A stretch of DNA of 64,000 nt from JACNKJ01 sp964440095. Lineage in GTDB: Bacteria; Krumholzibacteriota; Krumholzibacteriia; JACNKJ01. The stretch lies in the NCBI GenBank assembly GCA_964440095.1, contig CAYTPZ010000001.1, positions 62,001 to 126,000 of the forward strand. Direction: 5' to 3'. The notes below the pieces were generated by a model. That model searched no databases, was not told the origin of the DNA, and worked only from the letters and a program-made list of their open reading frames with translations. The translations under genes and the position numbers were made by a program. This document shows positions 9,531 to 18,860 of the stretch, in pieces. How positions within the stretch are numbered: position 1 is the stretch's first letter; each line of letters starts with the position of its first letter.

Positions 9531-11723
9531 ATGGCCAAGACCCTTCTCATTGTCGAGAGTCCCACAAAATCAAAGACCTTCCAGAAGTATCTGGGGGCGG
9601 GCTTCAAGGTGCTCGCCAGCAAGGGTCATGTGATGGACCTGCCCAAAAGCAAGCTGGGAATCGACTTGGAAAACGAGTTCGAACCTCAGTACGTAACGAT
9701 CAAGGGCAAAGGCGCCTTGCTCAAGCAACTCAAAGCCGAGGCGAAAAAGGCCGATCGCATCCTCCTGGCAACGGACCCTGATCGTGAAGGTGAGGCCATT
9801 GCCTGGCATTTGAAGCGGCATCTCGAAGAGTCCCAGCCCAATGTTCAGCGCATCATGCTCAACGAGATCACCGAAAGCGCTATCGCCGAGGCCGTGGAGA
9901 ACCCCGGCGTCGTGGACAGCAACAAGGTGGAGGCTCAGCAGGCCCGCCGCGTTCTGGACCGCCTTGTGGGCTATCAGATCAGTCCCGTGCTCTGGAAAGT
10001 CTTCTATTATGGACTCAGCGCCGGGCGCGTCCAGAGCGTGGCACTTCGCCTCATCGTGGAGCGGGAGCGGGAGCGTAAAGCCTTCAATCCTGTGGAATAC
10101 TGGTCTCTGGCTGCCGAGTTGAGCACTGAGCGGGGCGAGCAGATCGAAAGCAAGCTCACGCAGTGGGATGGTGCCAAGGCCGAGATCCCCGATGAGAAGT
10201 CCATGAAGGTCATTCTCGATGGGATCAAGGGCAAGGACTACCTCGTCGACAAGGTCGAGAGGAAGGAACGCAAACGCAGTCCCGAACCTCCGCACATCAC
10301 AAGTACATTGCAGCGCGAGGCCAGCAGCCGCCTGGGATACAACGCGCGGCGTACCATGGTGATCGCGCAGCAGTTGTACGAAGGCTTGGATCTCGGCGAA
10401 GAGGGCAGTGCGGGTCTGATCACCTACATGCGTACCGACTCGACCCGGGTGGCCGATTCCGCGCGGGAAGAGCATCGTGAATTCGTCTTGGCCACTTACG
10501 GCAAAGAGTATATGCCGGCAAAGGATCGCTTTTTCAAAAGCAAGAAGGGCGCGCAGGATGCGCATGAAGCAATCCGGCCAACTTCGGTAACGCACACACC
10601 TGAAGCGATCAAGAAGTATCTCACCAAGGATCAATTGGCGGTTTACACGCTCATCTGGCAGCGCTTCACGGCTTCGCTCATGGCCGAAGCACGGTTCGAA
10701 GCCACCGGTGTTAATATCCGAGTGGACAAAGCGCTCTTCCGTGCCACGGGCAATCGTCTTGTCTTCGATGGTTTCCGCAGAACACGTCCCAATGGTGACA
10801 CTGAGAAGCTGCTGCCCGAGATCAACGAGGGCGAAATACTCAAGTTGGAGAAGCTCGACCCCAAGCAACATTTCACCGAGCCGCCGCCACGATATTCCGA
10901 AGCCACCCTTATCAAGGAATTGGAAGAAAAGGGCATCGGACGTCCGAGCACCTACGCGACCATTGTAAGCACCATCCAAAGTCGCGATTATCTGGAGCTC
11001 GACGAAAACAAGCGCTTCTTCCCCACGGAACTCGGCGACTTTGTTTGGACCTTCCTCGAGAGAGGATTCCCTTCATTGTTCGAGGTGGGCTTCACGGCAG
11101 GCATGGAAGAAGAGTTGGACAAGGTGGAAGAGGGCAAGGAGCCCTGGAGACAGGTGGTCGAGCACCTCTACACACCCATGCGTGAGGCCATCGATGCTGT
11201 GGAATCGAAGGTCGAAGAACTTCGCGAAAGCCTGCGTGAAGTCACGGAAATCGAATGTGAAAAGTGCGGATCGCCCATGGTTAAAACCTGGGGGCGGAAT
11301 GGACGATTCCTGGCGTGCAGCAAGTGGCCCGATTGCAAGTTCTCACGGCCGGTGGAAGATCCCACACCCGCGGGCGATCAGAAATGTCCCGAGTGCGGAT
11401 CGGGCATGGTCAATCGCACAGGTCGCTACGGTCGTTTTGCCGCCTGCGAGCGATACCCCGATTGCAAGGGCACCTCGCCGCTTGAAATCGGGGTGCCCTG
11501 TCCCAAGGAAGAATGCAAGGACGGGCAGATTGTGGAGAAACGCAGTAAGGCCGGTCGCACCTTCTACGGTTGCAACAAGTATCCCGATTGCGAGTTCGCC
11601 AGTTGGAACAAGCCGGTTGCGGAACCCTGTCCCGATTGCGAAAGCATGGTGGTGGAGAAGGCCAGCAAGGCCAAGGGCAACTACCGTCAATGTACGGTTT
11701 GCAAACTGGAGATTCCCTACTAG
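9531..11723 (+). CDS. topA: DNA topoisomerase I (type IA)
   Basis: Relaxes negative supercoils by a transient 5'-phosphotyrosine cut. The 730-residue protein has the Toprim domain from residue 4 (LLIVESPTKSK, then ATDPDREGEAIAWHL) and the catalytic tyrosine Y299 in YMRTDSTR. Four C-terminal zinc-ribbon modules follow, each with a CxxC...C pattern ending in PDC or TVC (about 575-725). The start is set by AAGAGGA overlapping the smg stop. Its stop shares a base with the next gene (TAGTG). E. coli TopA has three such fingers plus ribbon repeats; four canonical-looking ones are kept here. Confidence 0.97.
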   Translation: MAKTLLIVESPTKSKTFQKYLGAGFKVLASKGHVMDLPKSKLGIDLENEFEPQYVTIKGKGALLKQLKAEAKKADRILLATDPDREGEAIAWHLKRHLEESQPNVQRIMLNEITESAIAEAVENPGVVDSNKVEAQQARRVLDRLVGYQISPVLWKVFYYGLSAGRVQSVALRLIVERERERKAFNPVEYWSLAAELSTERGEQIESKLTQWDGAKAEIPDEKSMKVILDGIKGKDYLVDKVERKERKRSPEPPHITSTLQREASSRLGYNARRTMVIAQQLYEGLDLGEEGSAGLITYMRTDSTRVADSAREEHREFVLATYGKEYMPAKDRFFKSKKGAQDAHEAIRPTSVTHTPEAIKKYLTKDQLAVYTLIWQRFTASLMAEARFEATGVNIRVDKALFRATGNRLVFDGFRRTRPNGDTEKLLPEINEGEILKLEKLDPKQHFTEPPPRYSEATLIKELEEKGIGRPSTYATIVSTIQSRDYLELDENKRFFPTELGDFVWTFLERGFPSLFEVGFTAGMEEELDKVEEGKEPWRQVVEHLYTPMREAIDAVESKVEELRESLREVTEIECEKCGSPMVKTWGRNGRFLACSKWPDCKFSRPVEDPTPAGDQKCPECGSGMVNRTGRYGRFAACERYPDCKGTSPLEIGVPCPKEECKDGQIVEKRSKAGRTFYGCNKYPDCEFASWNKPVAEPCPDCESMVVEKASKAKGNYRQCTVCKLEIPY

Positions 11724-13045
11724 TGGACAAGAGTTTTGATGTTGTAGTCATCGGAGGCGGTCTTGCGGGAAGCGAGGCCGCTCTTTTTCTGGCCGACCAT
11801 GGGGTCAAGGTCAAACTTATTGAGCAAAAACCTGTGGCCAAGTCACCGGCTCATCGCCTGGAAGGATTGGCCGAGCTGGTCTGCAGCAATTCCTTGAAAT
11901 CTGTTCTCCTGGATTCTGCTTCGGGCTTGTTCAAGGCCGAACTCAGGAAACTTGGTTCTCGTCTGTTGCCCCTGGCCGAAAAATCGGAACTTCCAGCCGG
12001 CGGCGCCTTGGCCGTGGACCCTTCTGAATTCTCCCAAAAAGTCACCGAAGCGGTTGAAGCCCACACCAACATCGAGTTGGAGCGGGTGGAATCCATGAAG
12101 TTACCCCCAAATGTACCAAGCATCGTGGCCACGGGCCCCCTTACGGGTGATGGGCTGAGCCGATCAATCGAAGAGCATTTTGGAAGCGGGCGATTGAGTT
12201 TTTACGATGCCATCGCACCAACGGTCACACGGGAGTCCCTGGATGAGACGAAGCTCTATCAGGCCAGTCGATACGGCAAGGGTGAGGCGGACTACCTAAA
12301 CGCGTCCATGGAAAAGGATATCTACGATGCTTTCGTGAAAGCGCTTGCCGAAGCGGAAGCCCATCCTTCTCATGATTTTGAAAAGGACGTGCCCTACTTC
12401 GAATCTTGTTTACCCGTGGAAGTCATCGCAGCACGTGGCCCCGAAACCTTGCGACACGGCACCCTGCGGCCTGTGGGCTTGGATGATCCGGCCACGGGTA
12501 GGTGGCCCTGGGCTGTTCTTCAACTGAGAGCCGAAAACCGGGAAGGGACTCTCTGGGGGCTCGTTGGTTGTCAAACCAAGCTGAAAGTGGGCGACCAGAA
12601 ACGGATTTTCCAGATGGTGCCTGCCTTGGCCCGTGCGGAGTTCGTGCGATATGGCGCCATGCATCGTAACTTCTTCCTGGATTATCCCTCGACCCTCAAC
12701 CGTTTTCAGGAAAGCCTGAAGGGCGAGGGTCTCTACTTCGCCGGACAGATGACCGGGGTTGAAGGTTACGTGGAATCCATGGGCAGTGGACTTCTGGCGG
12801 CCCGGCACATCCTGGACAGAATATCGGGACGCGAGCCCGCCATTCCTCCCCACACCACGCTTACGGGTGCCATCATCAGGTTTCTGGAGGGGCAGACTCC
12901 CGGCAAGAGCCAACCCATGAATGTGAATTTCGGATTGTTACCTCCCCTGGACGAGAGGGTTCGCGACAAGAAGAAGCGCAAGTCCATGCTCGCCGAACGC
13001 AGCCTGGAAGCCCTTGATAATTGGCTCGAAACACGAGAAATATAA
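11723..13045 (+). CDS. trmFO: FAD/folate-dependent tRNA (m5U54) methyltransferase
   Basis: TrmFO makes ribothymidine at position 54 of tRNA from methylene-tetrahydrofolate and FADH2. The 440-residue protein opens with the dinucleotide fold VVVIGGGLAGSEAA and has the family segments ELVCSNSLKS, FYDAIAP and GYVESMGSGLLAA. It also has VNFGLLPPL near the C-terminus. The start is GTG 11723, overlapping the topA stop (TAGTG) with GGAG at 11708-11711. The topA-trmFO-xerC order is common in bacteria that use TrmFO instead of the SAM-dependent TrmA. Confidence 0.95.
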   Translation: MDKSFDVVVIGGGLAGSEAALFLADHGVKVKLIEQKPVAKSPAHRLEGLAELVCSNSLKSVLLDSASGLFKAELRKLGSRLLPLAEKSELPAGGALAVDPSEFSQKVTEAVEAHTNIELERVESMKLPPNVPSIVATGPLTGDGLSRSIEEHFGSGRLSFYDAIAPTVTRESLDETKLYQASRYGKGEADYLNASMEKDIYDAFVKALAEAEAHPSHDFEKDVPYFESCLPVEVIAARGPETLRHGTLRPVGLDDPATGRWPWAVLQLRAENREGTLWGLVGCQTKLKVGDQKRIFQMVPALARAEFVRYGAMHRNFFLDYPSTLNRFQESLKGEGLYFAGQMTGVEGYVESMGSGLLAARHILDRISGREPAIPPHTTLTGAIIRFLEGQTPGKSQPMNVNFGLLPPLDERVRDKKKRKSMLAERSLEALDNWLETREI

Positions 13046-13126
13046 CTCGAGTTTGCCAAACATCCGGGTGATGGATGCCTCTCGCTAAGCTTGCGCCTTA
13101 GACATCCCTCTGATACCTTCCACGGC

Positions 13127-14014
13127 GTGAGAGATACTCTCAAAGCATTTGAAGATTACCTGTCTGTGGAGCGAGCCTATTCGCCCCATACTGTGTCGGC
13201 CTATATGCGGGACTTACGAGGTTTTCTAGATTTCCTCGGAGATCCGGACAAAGTCGAGGCCTTGGACGTGGAGCGTGCCCTGCTTCGTAGGTATCTGGCG
13301 GGACTCCGCCGAGGAACGGTGACGAAGGCTCCCTTGGGCGATCGGACCATTGCCCGGAAACTCTCTTCACTTCGAACCTTTTACCGATTCTTGAATCGAA
13401 GTGAGCGGCTCGAGGCGAATCCGGTGGCGCTCTTGGATGCACCCAAGCTCGCCAAACGTCTCCCCGTTTTCGCAGAAGAGGGATGGGTCCATCGCATGAT
13501 GGCCCTGCCGGATACCAATGAACCCAAAGGCCTGCGCGATCGATGTATCTTGGAATTGCTCTATGGCACAGGAATACGTCTCAGTGAACTGGTGCGCCTC
13601 AGGCGCGACAGTTTGGATCTATCCCAGGGAATCCTGTCAGTCATGGGTAAGGGGGCCAAAGAGCGTCTTGTGCCTGTGCAGGGCGAGGCTCAGAGGTGGC
13701 TGAAACGTTGGCTGGGTGATCTGGGTCCGGGACTTGATACTGATCCTCTGTTTCCCGGGCGCAGCGGAGCGCTCAGCCCGAGAACGGTTCAGCGCAGCGT
13801 GAGTAAATATCTGGGAATGGTGGCTTCCCTGGAGCGGGTGAGCCCGCATGTGCTTCGGCACAGTTTCGCCACCCATTTGTTGGATCGGGGCGCGGATCTG
13901 CGCTCAATTCAGGAACTTCTGGGGCATTCGAGTTTGACGAGTACCCAGGTTTACACGCATATGACCACAAAGAAGCTCAAAGACGTGCATCGTAAGGCGC
14001 ACCCCAGAGGGTAG
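13127..14014 (+). CDS. xerC: Tyrosine recombinase XerC
   Basis: Site-specific recombinase that, with XerD, resolves chromosome dimers at dif. The 295-residue protein has an N-terminal SAM-like DNA-binding domain (SPHTVSAYMRDL) and a catalytic domain with R151, H241, R244 and nucleophile Y276, all in their usual contexts (GTGIRLSELV, HVLRHSFATHLL, GHSS, QVYTHM). The end KAHPRG is typical of XerC. GTG 13127 gives the normal length; TTG 13091 in frame is an alternative, and neither has a strong ribosome site. Its partner xerD is at 18.9 kb and a dif-like site at 59.9 kb. Confidence 0.93.
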   Translation: MRDTLKAFEDYLSVERAYSPHTVSAYMRDLRGFLDFLGDPDKVEALDVERALLRRYLAGLRRGTVTKAPLGDRTIARKLSSLRTFYRFLNRSERLEANPVALLDAPKLAKRLPVFAEEGWVHRMMALPDTNEPKGLRDRCILELLYGTGIRLSELVRLRRDSLDLSQGILSVMGKGAKERLVPVQGEAQRWLKRWLGDLGPGLDTDPLFPGRSGALSPRTVQRSVSKYLGMVASLERVSPHVLRHSFATHLLDRGADLRSIQELLGHSSLTSTQVYTHMTTKKLKDVHRKAHPRG

Positions 14015-14026
14015 AAGGAGAGACCC

Positions 14027-14953
14027 ATGGCTTTGCCCAAGGACTTTATTTCCATCGCGGATTGGAATAGTGACGATCTGGTTCGCATTCTCGAACTGGC
14101 CATGGACCAGAAGCGTCGGCTCAAGAAAGGTGAGAATCTTCGGGGCGAGAAACCAGGCAAGGTCCTGGCGGTGCTTTTTCACAAACCCAGCCTTCGCACA
14201 CGCGTGAGCTTCGAAGTGGCCATCACTCAGTTGGGCGGTTCAAGCCTTTACATCACGGACAAGGAAATTGGTCTGGGCAGTCGCGAGGCACCTCAGGATG
14301 TGGCCCGGGTGCTTGAGCGCTATGTAGACGGCATCATGATTCGCACCTTCGCCCACGACGACGCCTTGGCGCTGGCTCGCAATGCCAATAGCATTCCAGT
14401 GATCAACGGCCTGACGGATCTTCTGCATCCCTGCCAGGTCATGGCCGATCTCCAGACGATCTGGGAACACAAGGGCGGCATCGAGGATCAGCGCATCGTC
14501 TATCTCGGCGACGGGAACAACATGGCCAACAGCTGGATCAATGCGGCTGCTCGCTTCCCCTTCGAACTGGTCATTTGTAATCCCTCGGGATACGAACCTG
14601 ACCCCTCCATGCTGAAAAACGCGCGGAAGATCAATCCCAAACTGCGATATGAAAACATCAACGATCCTGCCCAGGCCGTAGAGGGCGCCGATGTGCTCTA
14701 TACCGACGTTTGGGCCAGCATGGGACAGGAAGACGAGGCGGCGGCGCGCAAGGAAATCTTCAAGCCATACCAGGTGACCCAATCTCTTCTGGAAAAGACG
14801 GGCAAGAAGGACAGCATCGTACTTCACTGTCTACCTGCCCATCGTGGCGATGAAATTACCGACGAGGTCATTGATGGTCCTCAGTCGGTGGTATTCGATG
14901 AAGCCGAGAATAGGATGCACGCACAGCGCGCCATTCTCACGCTGGTGATGTAA
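14027..14953 (+). CDS. argF: Ornithine carbamoyltransferase
   Basis: Transfers the carbamoyl group to ornithine, giving citrulline in arginine synthesis. The 308-residue protein has the carbamoyl-phosphate motif SLRTR, the HPCQ box (LLHPCQVMADL) and the ornithine-type HCLPAHRGDEI motif near the C-terminus. The latter separates it from aspartate carbamoyltransferase. The start has a strong AAGGAGAG site. It lies 12 bases after xerC and touches the next gene with no gap. No other arginine gene is nearby, so its place here looks like a chance operon insertion. Confidence 0.95.
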   Translation: MALPKDFISIADWNSDDLVRILELAMDQKRRLKKGENLRGEKPGKVLAVLFHKPSLRTRVSFEVAITQLGGSSLYITDKEIGLGSREAPQDVARVLERYVDGIMIRTFAHDDALALARNANSIPVINGLTDLLHPCQVMADLQTIWEHKGGIEDQRIVYLGDGNNMANSWINAAARFPFELVICNPSGYEPDPSMLKNARKINPKLRYENINDPAQAVEGADVLYTDVWASMGQEDEAAARKEIFKPYQVTQSLLEKTGKKDSIVLHCLPAHRGDEITDEVIDGPQSVVFDEAENRMHAQRAILTLVM

Positions 14954-16087
14954 ATGCGTTCACTTCGGTCGGCAATTATTCTGGCTGGGGCGGCGATCAT
15001 CGCCGCATGTGCACAGATGGAAGCACCACCGGGGGGACCCGCCGATGAAACGCCCGCGGAATTCGTGGGCGCCATGCCTCCCGAAGGCACTTTAAACACT
15101 GGGCCGCTTGACACCTTGCAGTTGATTTTTAGTGAGGCCGTGGACCGGCCTTCGGTTCTGAAGGCTCTCCGAAGCGAGCCACCCAGGCTTCTACGCCGCG
15201 CACGGTGGTCGGGAGACACGCTGGTCACTCTGGAATTCTGGGATCCCTTCCCCGCCGACAGCAGCATCTGTCTTTTCCTAGAACCCGGATGGATGGATCG
15301 ACATGGTGTGATTCAACAGGACTGGCAGATCCTGGACTTCAGTACGGGTTCCAGACTCTTGCGCGGATGGGTGGGGGGGAATGTTGAATTCAAGCGCAGG
15401 CCTTCGGAAAATCTTCACATCTTTCTGGAAGATCCCGAGGGTGCCTGGCAGCGCTCAATACGACCGGATCGCCAGGGAAAGTTCACCTTCCGGCATCTCC
15501 CCGTTGAATCCAAATTGATCAGGCTCTGGGCCTTCGAAGATGTGGATGGCGACAGCCTCTTTGATCCAGTTCAGGATTTTGCGGACACCCTGTCCGACAG
15601 CTTGATATTGAACGATGAGCTTCCACGCATGTTGAGTGTCGCCCTCAACGTTATCGATCCGGATGAGCCCGGGAAAATCAAGAGCGGCTTTACCACCACA
15701 GACAGTTTGCCGGGTCTCTTCGTGATTAGACTTCTGACAGATTCCCTTCGCGTCGAAGGCGATTCCATTCCACCGGGACATTTTCCCAGCGAGTGGAGCG
15801 ACAGCCTGCGCGATCTCTTGGTCGGAAGCTGGGACGGACCCGAACTGCTCCGAAAACGTGAAGGCGAATTCACGGTTACAAGTGTGCCTCCTGGTCCTTG
15901 GGCACTGTTTATTCACCGCGAAACGGGGGATGATTCCATTTGGGATCCCCTTAGCGAAGCGTCCTACCTGGAGCCGGGACCAATCTGGGTTCTGCCGGGA
16001 GAAGAGATTCCGCTGCGCGAGTTCATGTTTCCCGAGGAAGTGGACAGTGCCGCTCTGGGCAATGCTCCTGATGAGTCAGCACCATGA
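14954..16087 (+). CDS. Lipoprotein with Ig-like (SbsA/Big_5-type) domain
   Basis: A 377-residue predicted lipoprotein. A signal peptide ends in a lipobox with lipidated C19 (IIAAC), followed by a Gly/Pro-rich APPGGPADETP stretch. An Ig-like domain then begins (TLNTGPLDTLQLIFSEAVDR, about 49-68), and a repeat-rich acidic region with many DSL/GDS segments follows. The Cys...GGP.D..P start plus one Ig-like domain is a recurrent lipoprotein design in Bacteroidota and relatives; its function is unknown. The ATG directly abuts the argF stop and the stop overlaps the next gene (ATGA). It is probably anchored in the outer membrane. Confidence 0.75.
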   Translation: MRSLRSAIILAGAAIIAACAQMEAPPGGPADETPAEFVGAMPPEGTLNTGPLDTLQLIFSEAVDRPSVLKALRSEPPRLLRRARWSGDTLVTLEFWDPFPADSSICLFLEPGWMDRHGVIQQDWQILDFSTGSRLLRGWVGGNVEFKRRPSENLHIFLEDPEGAWQRSIRPDRQGKFTFRHLPVESKLIRLWAFEDVDGDSLFDPVQDFADTLSDSLILNDELPRMLSVALNVIDPDEPGKIKSGFTTTDSLPGLFVIRLLTDSLRVEGDSIPPGHFPSEWSDSLRDLLVGSWDGPELLRKREGEFTVTSVPPGPWALFIHRETGDDSIWDPLSEASYLEPGPIWVLPGEEIPLREFMFPEEVDSAALGNAPDESAP

Positions 16088-16593
16088 AAACCTGGATCGA
16101 AGATCTCTATAAGCTCAAGGACACTTTCCGCGAGGGATGGAGACGCATAGGCATCGATAGGCCCGAATCGGTGACCGACCACAGTTACGCCGTCGCCTTG
16201 ATTGCCTGGCGGCTGGCCCGCGAGAATGGCCTGGACGAACGGCGAGTTCTACTCATGGCCCTGCTTCACGACTTCCATGAAGCCCGTCTGGGGGACATTC
16301 CCAGCCCCGACAAGCGACAAATAGGTATGGAAACAGTGCTGCAAGCAGAGCGGGAAACCGAAGCGGCTCAATGGATCGGCGACGATGACATTCTTGATCT
16401 GCTCGATGAGTTGCGGGAAAAGGAAAGTGATGAAGCGCGTCTGGTAGAAGCCGTGGACGGCCTGGAATTGCTTCTCCAGGCGCGTAGATATGTGGATCAG
16501 GGCCATCCCGCCGCGAAAGAATTCATTGCCTCGGTGATGGATTCACCTGCGGCACATCATCCTTCCATTGAGAAACTACTTCGAGAGTTATAG
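16084..16593 (+). CDS. HD-domain phosphohydrolase (HDDC2/YfbR-like)
   Basis: A 169-residue HD-superfamily hydrolase. Metal ligands are visible in order: H in SVTDHSYAVALIA (about 35), the HD pair in ALLHDFHEARLGD (about 62-63) and a later Asp in VEAVDGLELLLQA. The opening LKDTFREGWRRIGI matches the HDDC2/YfbR group, whose characterised members remove phosphate from deoxynucleoside 5'-monophosphates; that activity is inferred by family only. It is coupled to the lipoprotein by ATGA and closes this operon just before a bidirectional terminator. Confidence 0.8.
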   Translation: MKTWIEDLYKLKDTFREGWRRIGIDRPESVTDHSYAVALIAWRLARENGLDERRVLLMALLHDFHEARLGDIPSPDKRQIGMETVLQAERETEAAQWIGDDDILDLLDELREKESDEARLVEAVDGLELLLQARRYVDQGHPAAKEFIASVMDSPAAHHPSIEKLLREL

Positions 16594-16604
16594 GCATGAA
16601 AAAT

Positions 16605-16624
16605 CCTCCCCCCGAAGGGGGAGG
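16605..16624. terminator. Bidirectional terminator between HD gene and rpsT
   Basis: An 8-bp stem (CCTCCCCC / GGGGGAGG) with a CGAA loop lies between two convergent genes. Read on the minus strand it is followed by ATTTTT, an excellent end for rpsT. On the plus strand the T tract is weaker (CAGTTT). Confidence 0.8.
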
Positions 16625-16650
16625 CAGTTTCCATTTGCCTGACGAGGTCT

Positions 16651-16905
16651 CTAGGCCAGAGCGCGCTGATGCGCGTAGAGGCGGCTCTTGAGACGGTCGG
16701 CCTTCTGCTTCTTGATGATGCCCTTCTTGGCCATCTTATCCAGCAGAGAAATTATTTCCGGCAGCTTGGCGGCCGAGGCGTCCTTGTCAGTGGTCGTGCG
16801 GAAATCGCGCAGCTGGTGACGCATGTGACTGCGCTCGGCGCGGTTAGCCAGGTTGGCCTTACGACTCGTGATCAGACGCTTCTTGCAAGACTTGTGATGA
16901 GGCAT
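16651..16905 (-). CDS. rpsT: 30S ribosomal protein S20
   Basis: An 84-residue, strongly basic protein. The start PHHKSCKKRLITSRKANLAN and the later IISLLDKMAKKGIIKKQKADRLKSRL segment match S20, which binds 16S rRNA near its 5' and 3' minor domains. GGAG lies upstream of the ATG. It is the only minus-strand gene in the first 55 kb. It has its own promoter and terminator, consistent with the monocistronic rpsT seen in many bacteria. Confidence 0.93.
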   Translation of the reverse strand: MPHHKSCKKRLITSRKANLANRAERSHMRHQLRDFRTTTDKDASAAKLPEIISLLDKMAKKGIIKKQKADRLKSRLYAHQRALA

Positions 16906-16944
16906 TCCTCTTCCACTCCATGTTTTTGGTCTGGGCGAAAGGGC

Positions 16945-16973
16945 AAGCTAGCAAGGCCCATGGGCACTGTCAA
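16945..16973 (-). promoter_or_regulatory. Extended -10 promoter of rpsT
   Basis: Minus strand: TTGACA (16973-16968), a 17-base spacer ending in TGC, and TAGCTT (16950-16945). It is a perfect -35 with an extended -10, 40 bases before the rpsT start codon. Confidence 0.7.
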
Positions 16974-16985
16974 GGGGGAAACCCC

Positions 16986-17014
16986 TTGTCTCCACGACAT
17001 TTCCCCACTATGGT
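16986..17014 (+). promoter_or_regulatory. Putative promoter of uvrC
   Basis: TTGTCT (16986-16991), a 17-base spacer and TATGGT (17009-17014). It is divergent from the rpsT promoter. It would start RNA only about ten bases before the uvrC ATG, leaving just room for the GGGGG ribosome site, so it is tentative. Confidence 0.4.
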
Positions 17015-17030
17015 GCCCCTCGGGGGATAA

Positions 17031-18860
17031 ATGGAAATCCGCGAGGAACTAAAAAGCAAGCTGGATGGACTGCCCCGTTCCCCCGGGGTTTATCTGTTCA
17101 AGGATGGATCGGGTAAGGTCATCTACGTGGGAAAGGCCAAGAGCCTGCGAAACCGGGTGCGCTCCTACTTCTTGGATTCTCGGGTCCCGGATCCCAAAAC
17201 AGAGTTGCTCGTCCGTAAAGCCGCCGATCTGGACTATCTGGTGCTGGGCAGCGAGATGGAAGCCCTTGTGGCCGAGAACAATTTCATCAAGGAATACTCG
17301 CCCCGTTACAACATCCGCCTCAAGGACGACAAGAGCTATCCCTACCTGCGGGTCACATTGGAGGAGGACTTACCTCGGGTCTTTCCCACTCGCCACCGGA
17401 CCGACAGCGGCAGCCTGTATCTTGGTCCTTACACGGATGTGGGGGCATTGAGGCAGACCCTCCGTGTGCTGAAAATGCTTTTCCCACTTCGCGATTGCCC
17501 GGGCGATGTGACCTATCGATCTTTGGAGCGGGAGTGTCTCTATTACCACATTGATCGATGCAAGGCGCCCTGCACGGGCCGTCAAACTGTGGAGGAATAC
17601 CGGGCCGACCTGGACCGTGTTCTTCTTTTCCTCACGGGTAAGACCGATCAATTGAGCCAGCGTTTGGAAAAGGACATGTCCATCCTCTCCGAAGAGTTGC
17701 GCTTCGAAGAAGCAGCTCGCCTTCGGGATCAGATAAGCTCCCTGGAACGATTGAGTCATCGTCATCGAACCCAGGTCTATGGGGGTGGCGATCGAGACAC
17801 CCTGGCCCTTGCCCGGGATCGAGAGGATTGCTGCGCGGTGGTGCTTCGATTTCGAGGTGGAAAGCTGCTGGCCACGGAGACTTTTCATTTCAAGGGCGCG
17901 CTTGCCGAGTCCGATGCAGCCGTCTTAGCAGCCTTCTTCCAACAGTACTATCATCGTGTTGATTTGCTGCCTCCGGAAGTGCTTCTGCCCCTGGACCTAG
18001 ATTCCTCCAAACTGTTTGCTCAATGGCTCAGCGAGAAGCGCGGGTCCAATGTTCTACTGCGTCGCCCTCAACGCGGCCTGGGTAGGGAACTCGTCTCCCT
18101 GGCTCTGGATAATGCCCGCAGCAAATTGGATGAGATCCTCGCAGCCGAGTCAGGGAAAAGTCCCGGCTTGCCACCCGAGATCTTCGAATTGAGAGAGCAG
18201 TTGAACCTCGAAGCACTTCCGCGTGTGATAGAAGGCATCGACATTTCCAATACAGGCGATTCCGAGGTCGTGGCCTCTCTGGTGAGTTTCCATGACGGCC
18301 AGTCGCGAAAGGGTCAGTATCGCAAATACAAGATCAAATCCGTGGAAGGCCAGGACGACGTGGCATCCATCTATGAAGCGGTTCATCGGCGATTCAAACG
18401 TCTCCAAGGTGAAAAGAAACGCTTCCCCGATCTTCTGCTCATCGACGGCGGGAAGGGGCAACTCGGTGCCGCGGAACAGGCGCTTCATGGTCTTGGCATC
18501 AAAGGGCAGCCACTCATTTCCCTGGCCAAGCGGGAAGAAGAAGTTTTCCGAGCCGGTTCGGATGGTGAGCCGCTGATACTTCCACCCAGTTCAGGGGCCC
18601 TCAAGCTTCTGCAAAGGGTTCGGGATGAAGCTCATCGCTTCGCCCGTGATTTCCATCGCAAACGGCGTGGCAAGGCATCCCTATCATCGGTACTGGATGA
18701 AATACCCGGCCTGGGACCGGCACGTCGCGATCTGCTTCTACAGCACTTCGGAGATCTTCGCAGTATTCGAAACGCCAAGGCCTACGATCTGCGCAAGGTC
18801 CCGGGAATTGGGTCGGCCCTAGCTGAGACCATCCTCAAGAGCCTGAAGGATAATCCATGA
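17031..18860 (+). CDS. uvrC: UvrABC excinuclease subunit C
   Basis: UvrC makes both incisions in nucleotide excision repair. The 609-residue protein contains the GIY-YIG nuclease (GVYLFKDGSGKVIYVGKAKSLRNR, about 14-40), a UVR motif for UvrB contact (about 205-240, DMSILSEELRFEEAARLRDQ) and the RNase H-like 5' nuclease domain with IEGIDISNTG and LLIDGGKGQL. Tandem helix-hairpin-helix motifs (IPGLGPARRDLLLQHFG, VPGIGSALAETI) close the protein. It overlaps xerD by four bases (ATGA). Full length, no oddities. Confidence 0.97.
   Translation: MEIREELKSKLDGLPRSPGVYLFKDGSGKVIYVGKAKSLRNRVRSYFLDSRVPDPKTELLVRKAADLDYLVLGSEMEALVAENNFIKEYSPRYNIRLKDDKSYPYLRVTLEEDLPRVFPTRHRTDSGSLYLGPYTDVGALRQTLRVLKMLFPLRDCPGDVTYRSLERECLYYHIDRCKAPCTGRQTVEEYRADLDRVLLFLTGKTDQLSQRLEKDMSILSEELRFEEAARLRDQISSLERLSHRHRTQVYGGGDRDTLALARDREDCCAVVLRFRGGKLLATETFHFKGALAESDAAVLAAFFQQYYHRVDLLPPEVLLPLDLDSSKLFAQWLSEKRGSNVLLRRPQRGLGRELVSLALDNARSKLDEILAAESGKSPGLPPEIFELREQLNLEALPRVIEGIDISNTGDSEVVASLVSFHDGQSRKGQYRKYKIKSVEGQDDVASIYEAVHRRFKRLQGEKKRFPDLLLIDGGKGQLGAAEQALHGLGIKGQPLISLAKREEEVFRAGSDGEPLILPPSSGALKLLQRVRDEAHRFARDFHRKRRGKASLSSVLDEIPGLGPARRDLLLQHFGDLRSIRNAKAYDLRKVPGIGSALAETILKSLKDNP

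Noticed and set aside
9570..10979. Long minus-strand frame opposite topA
   Set aside because: Antisense shadow of topA; no ribosome site, no recognisable motif.
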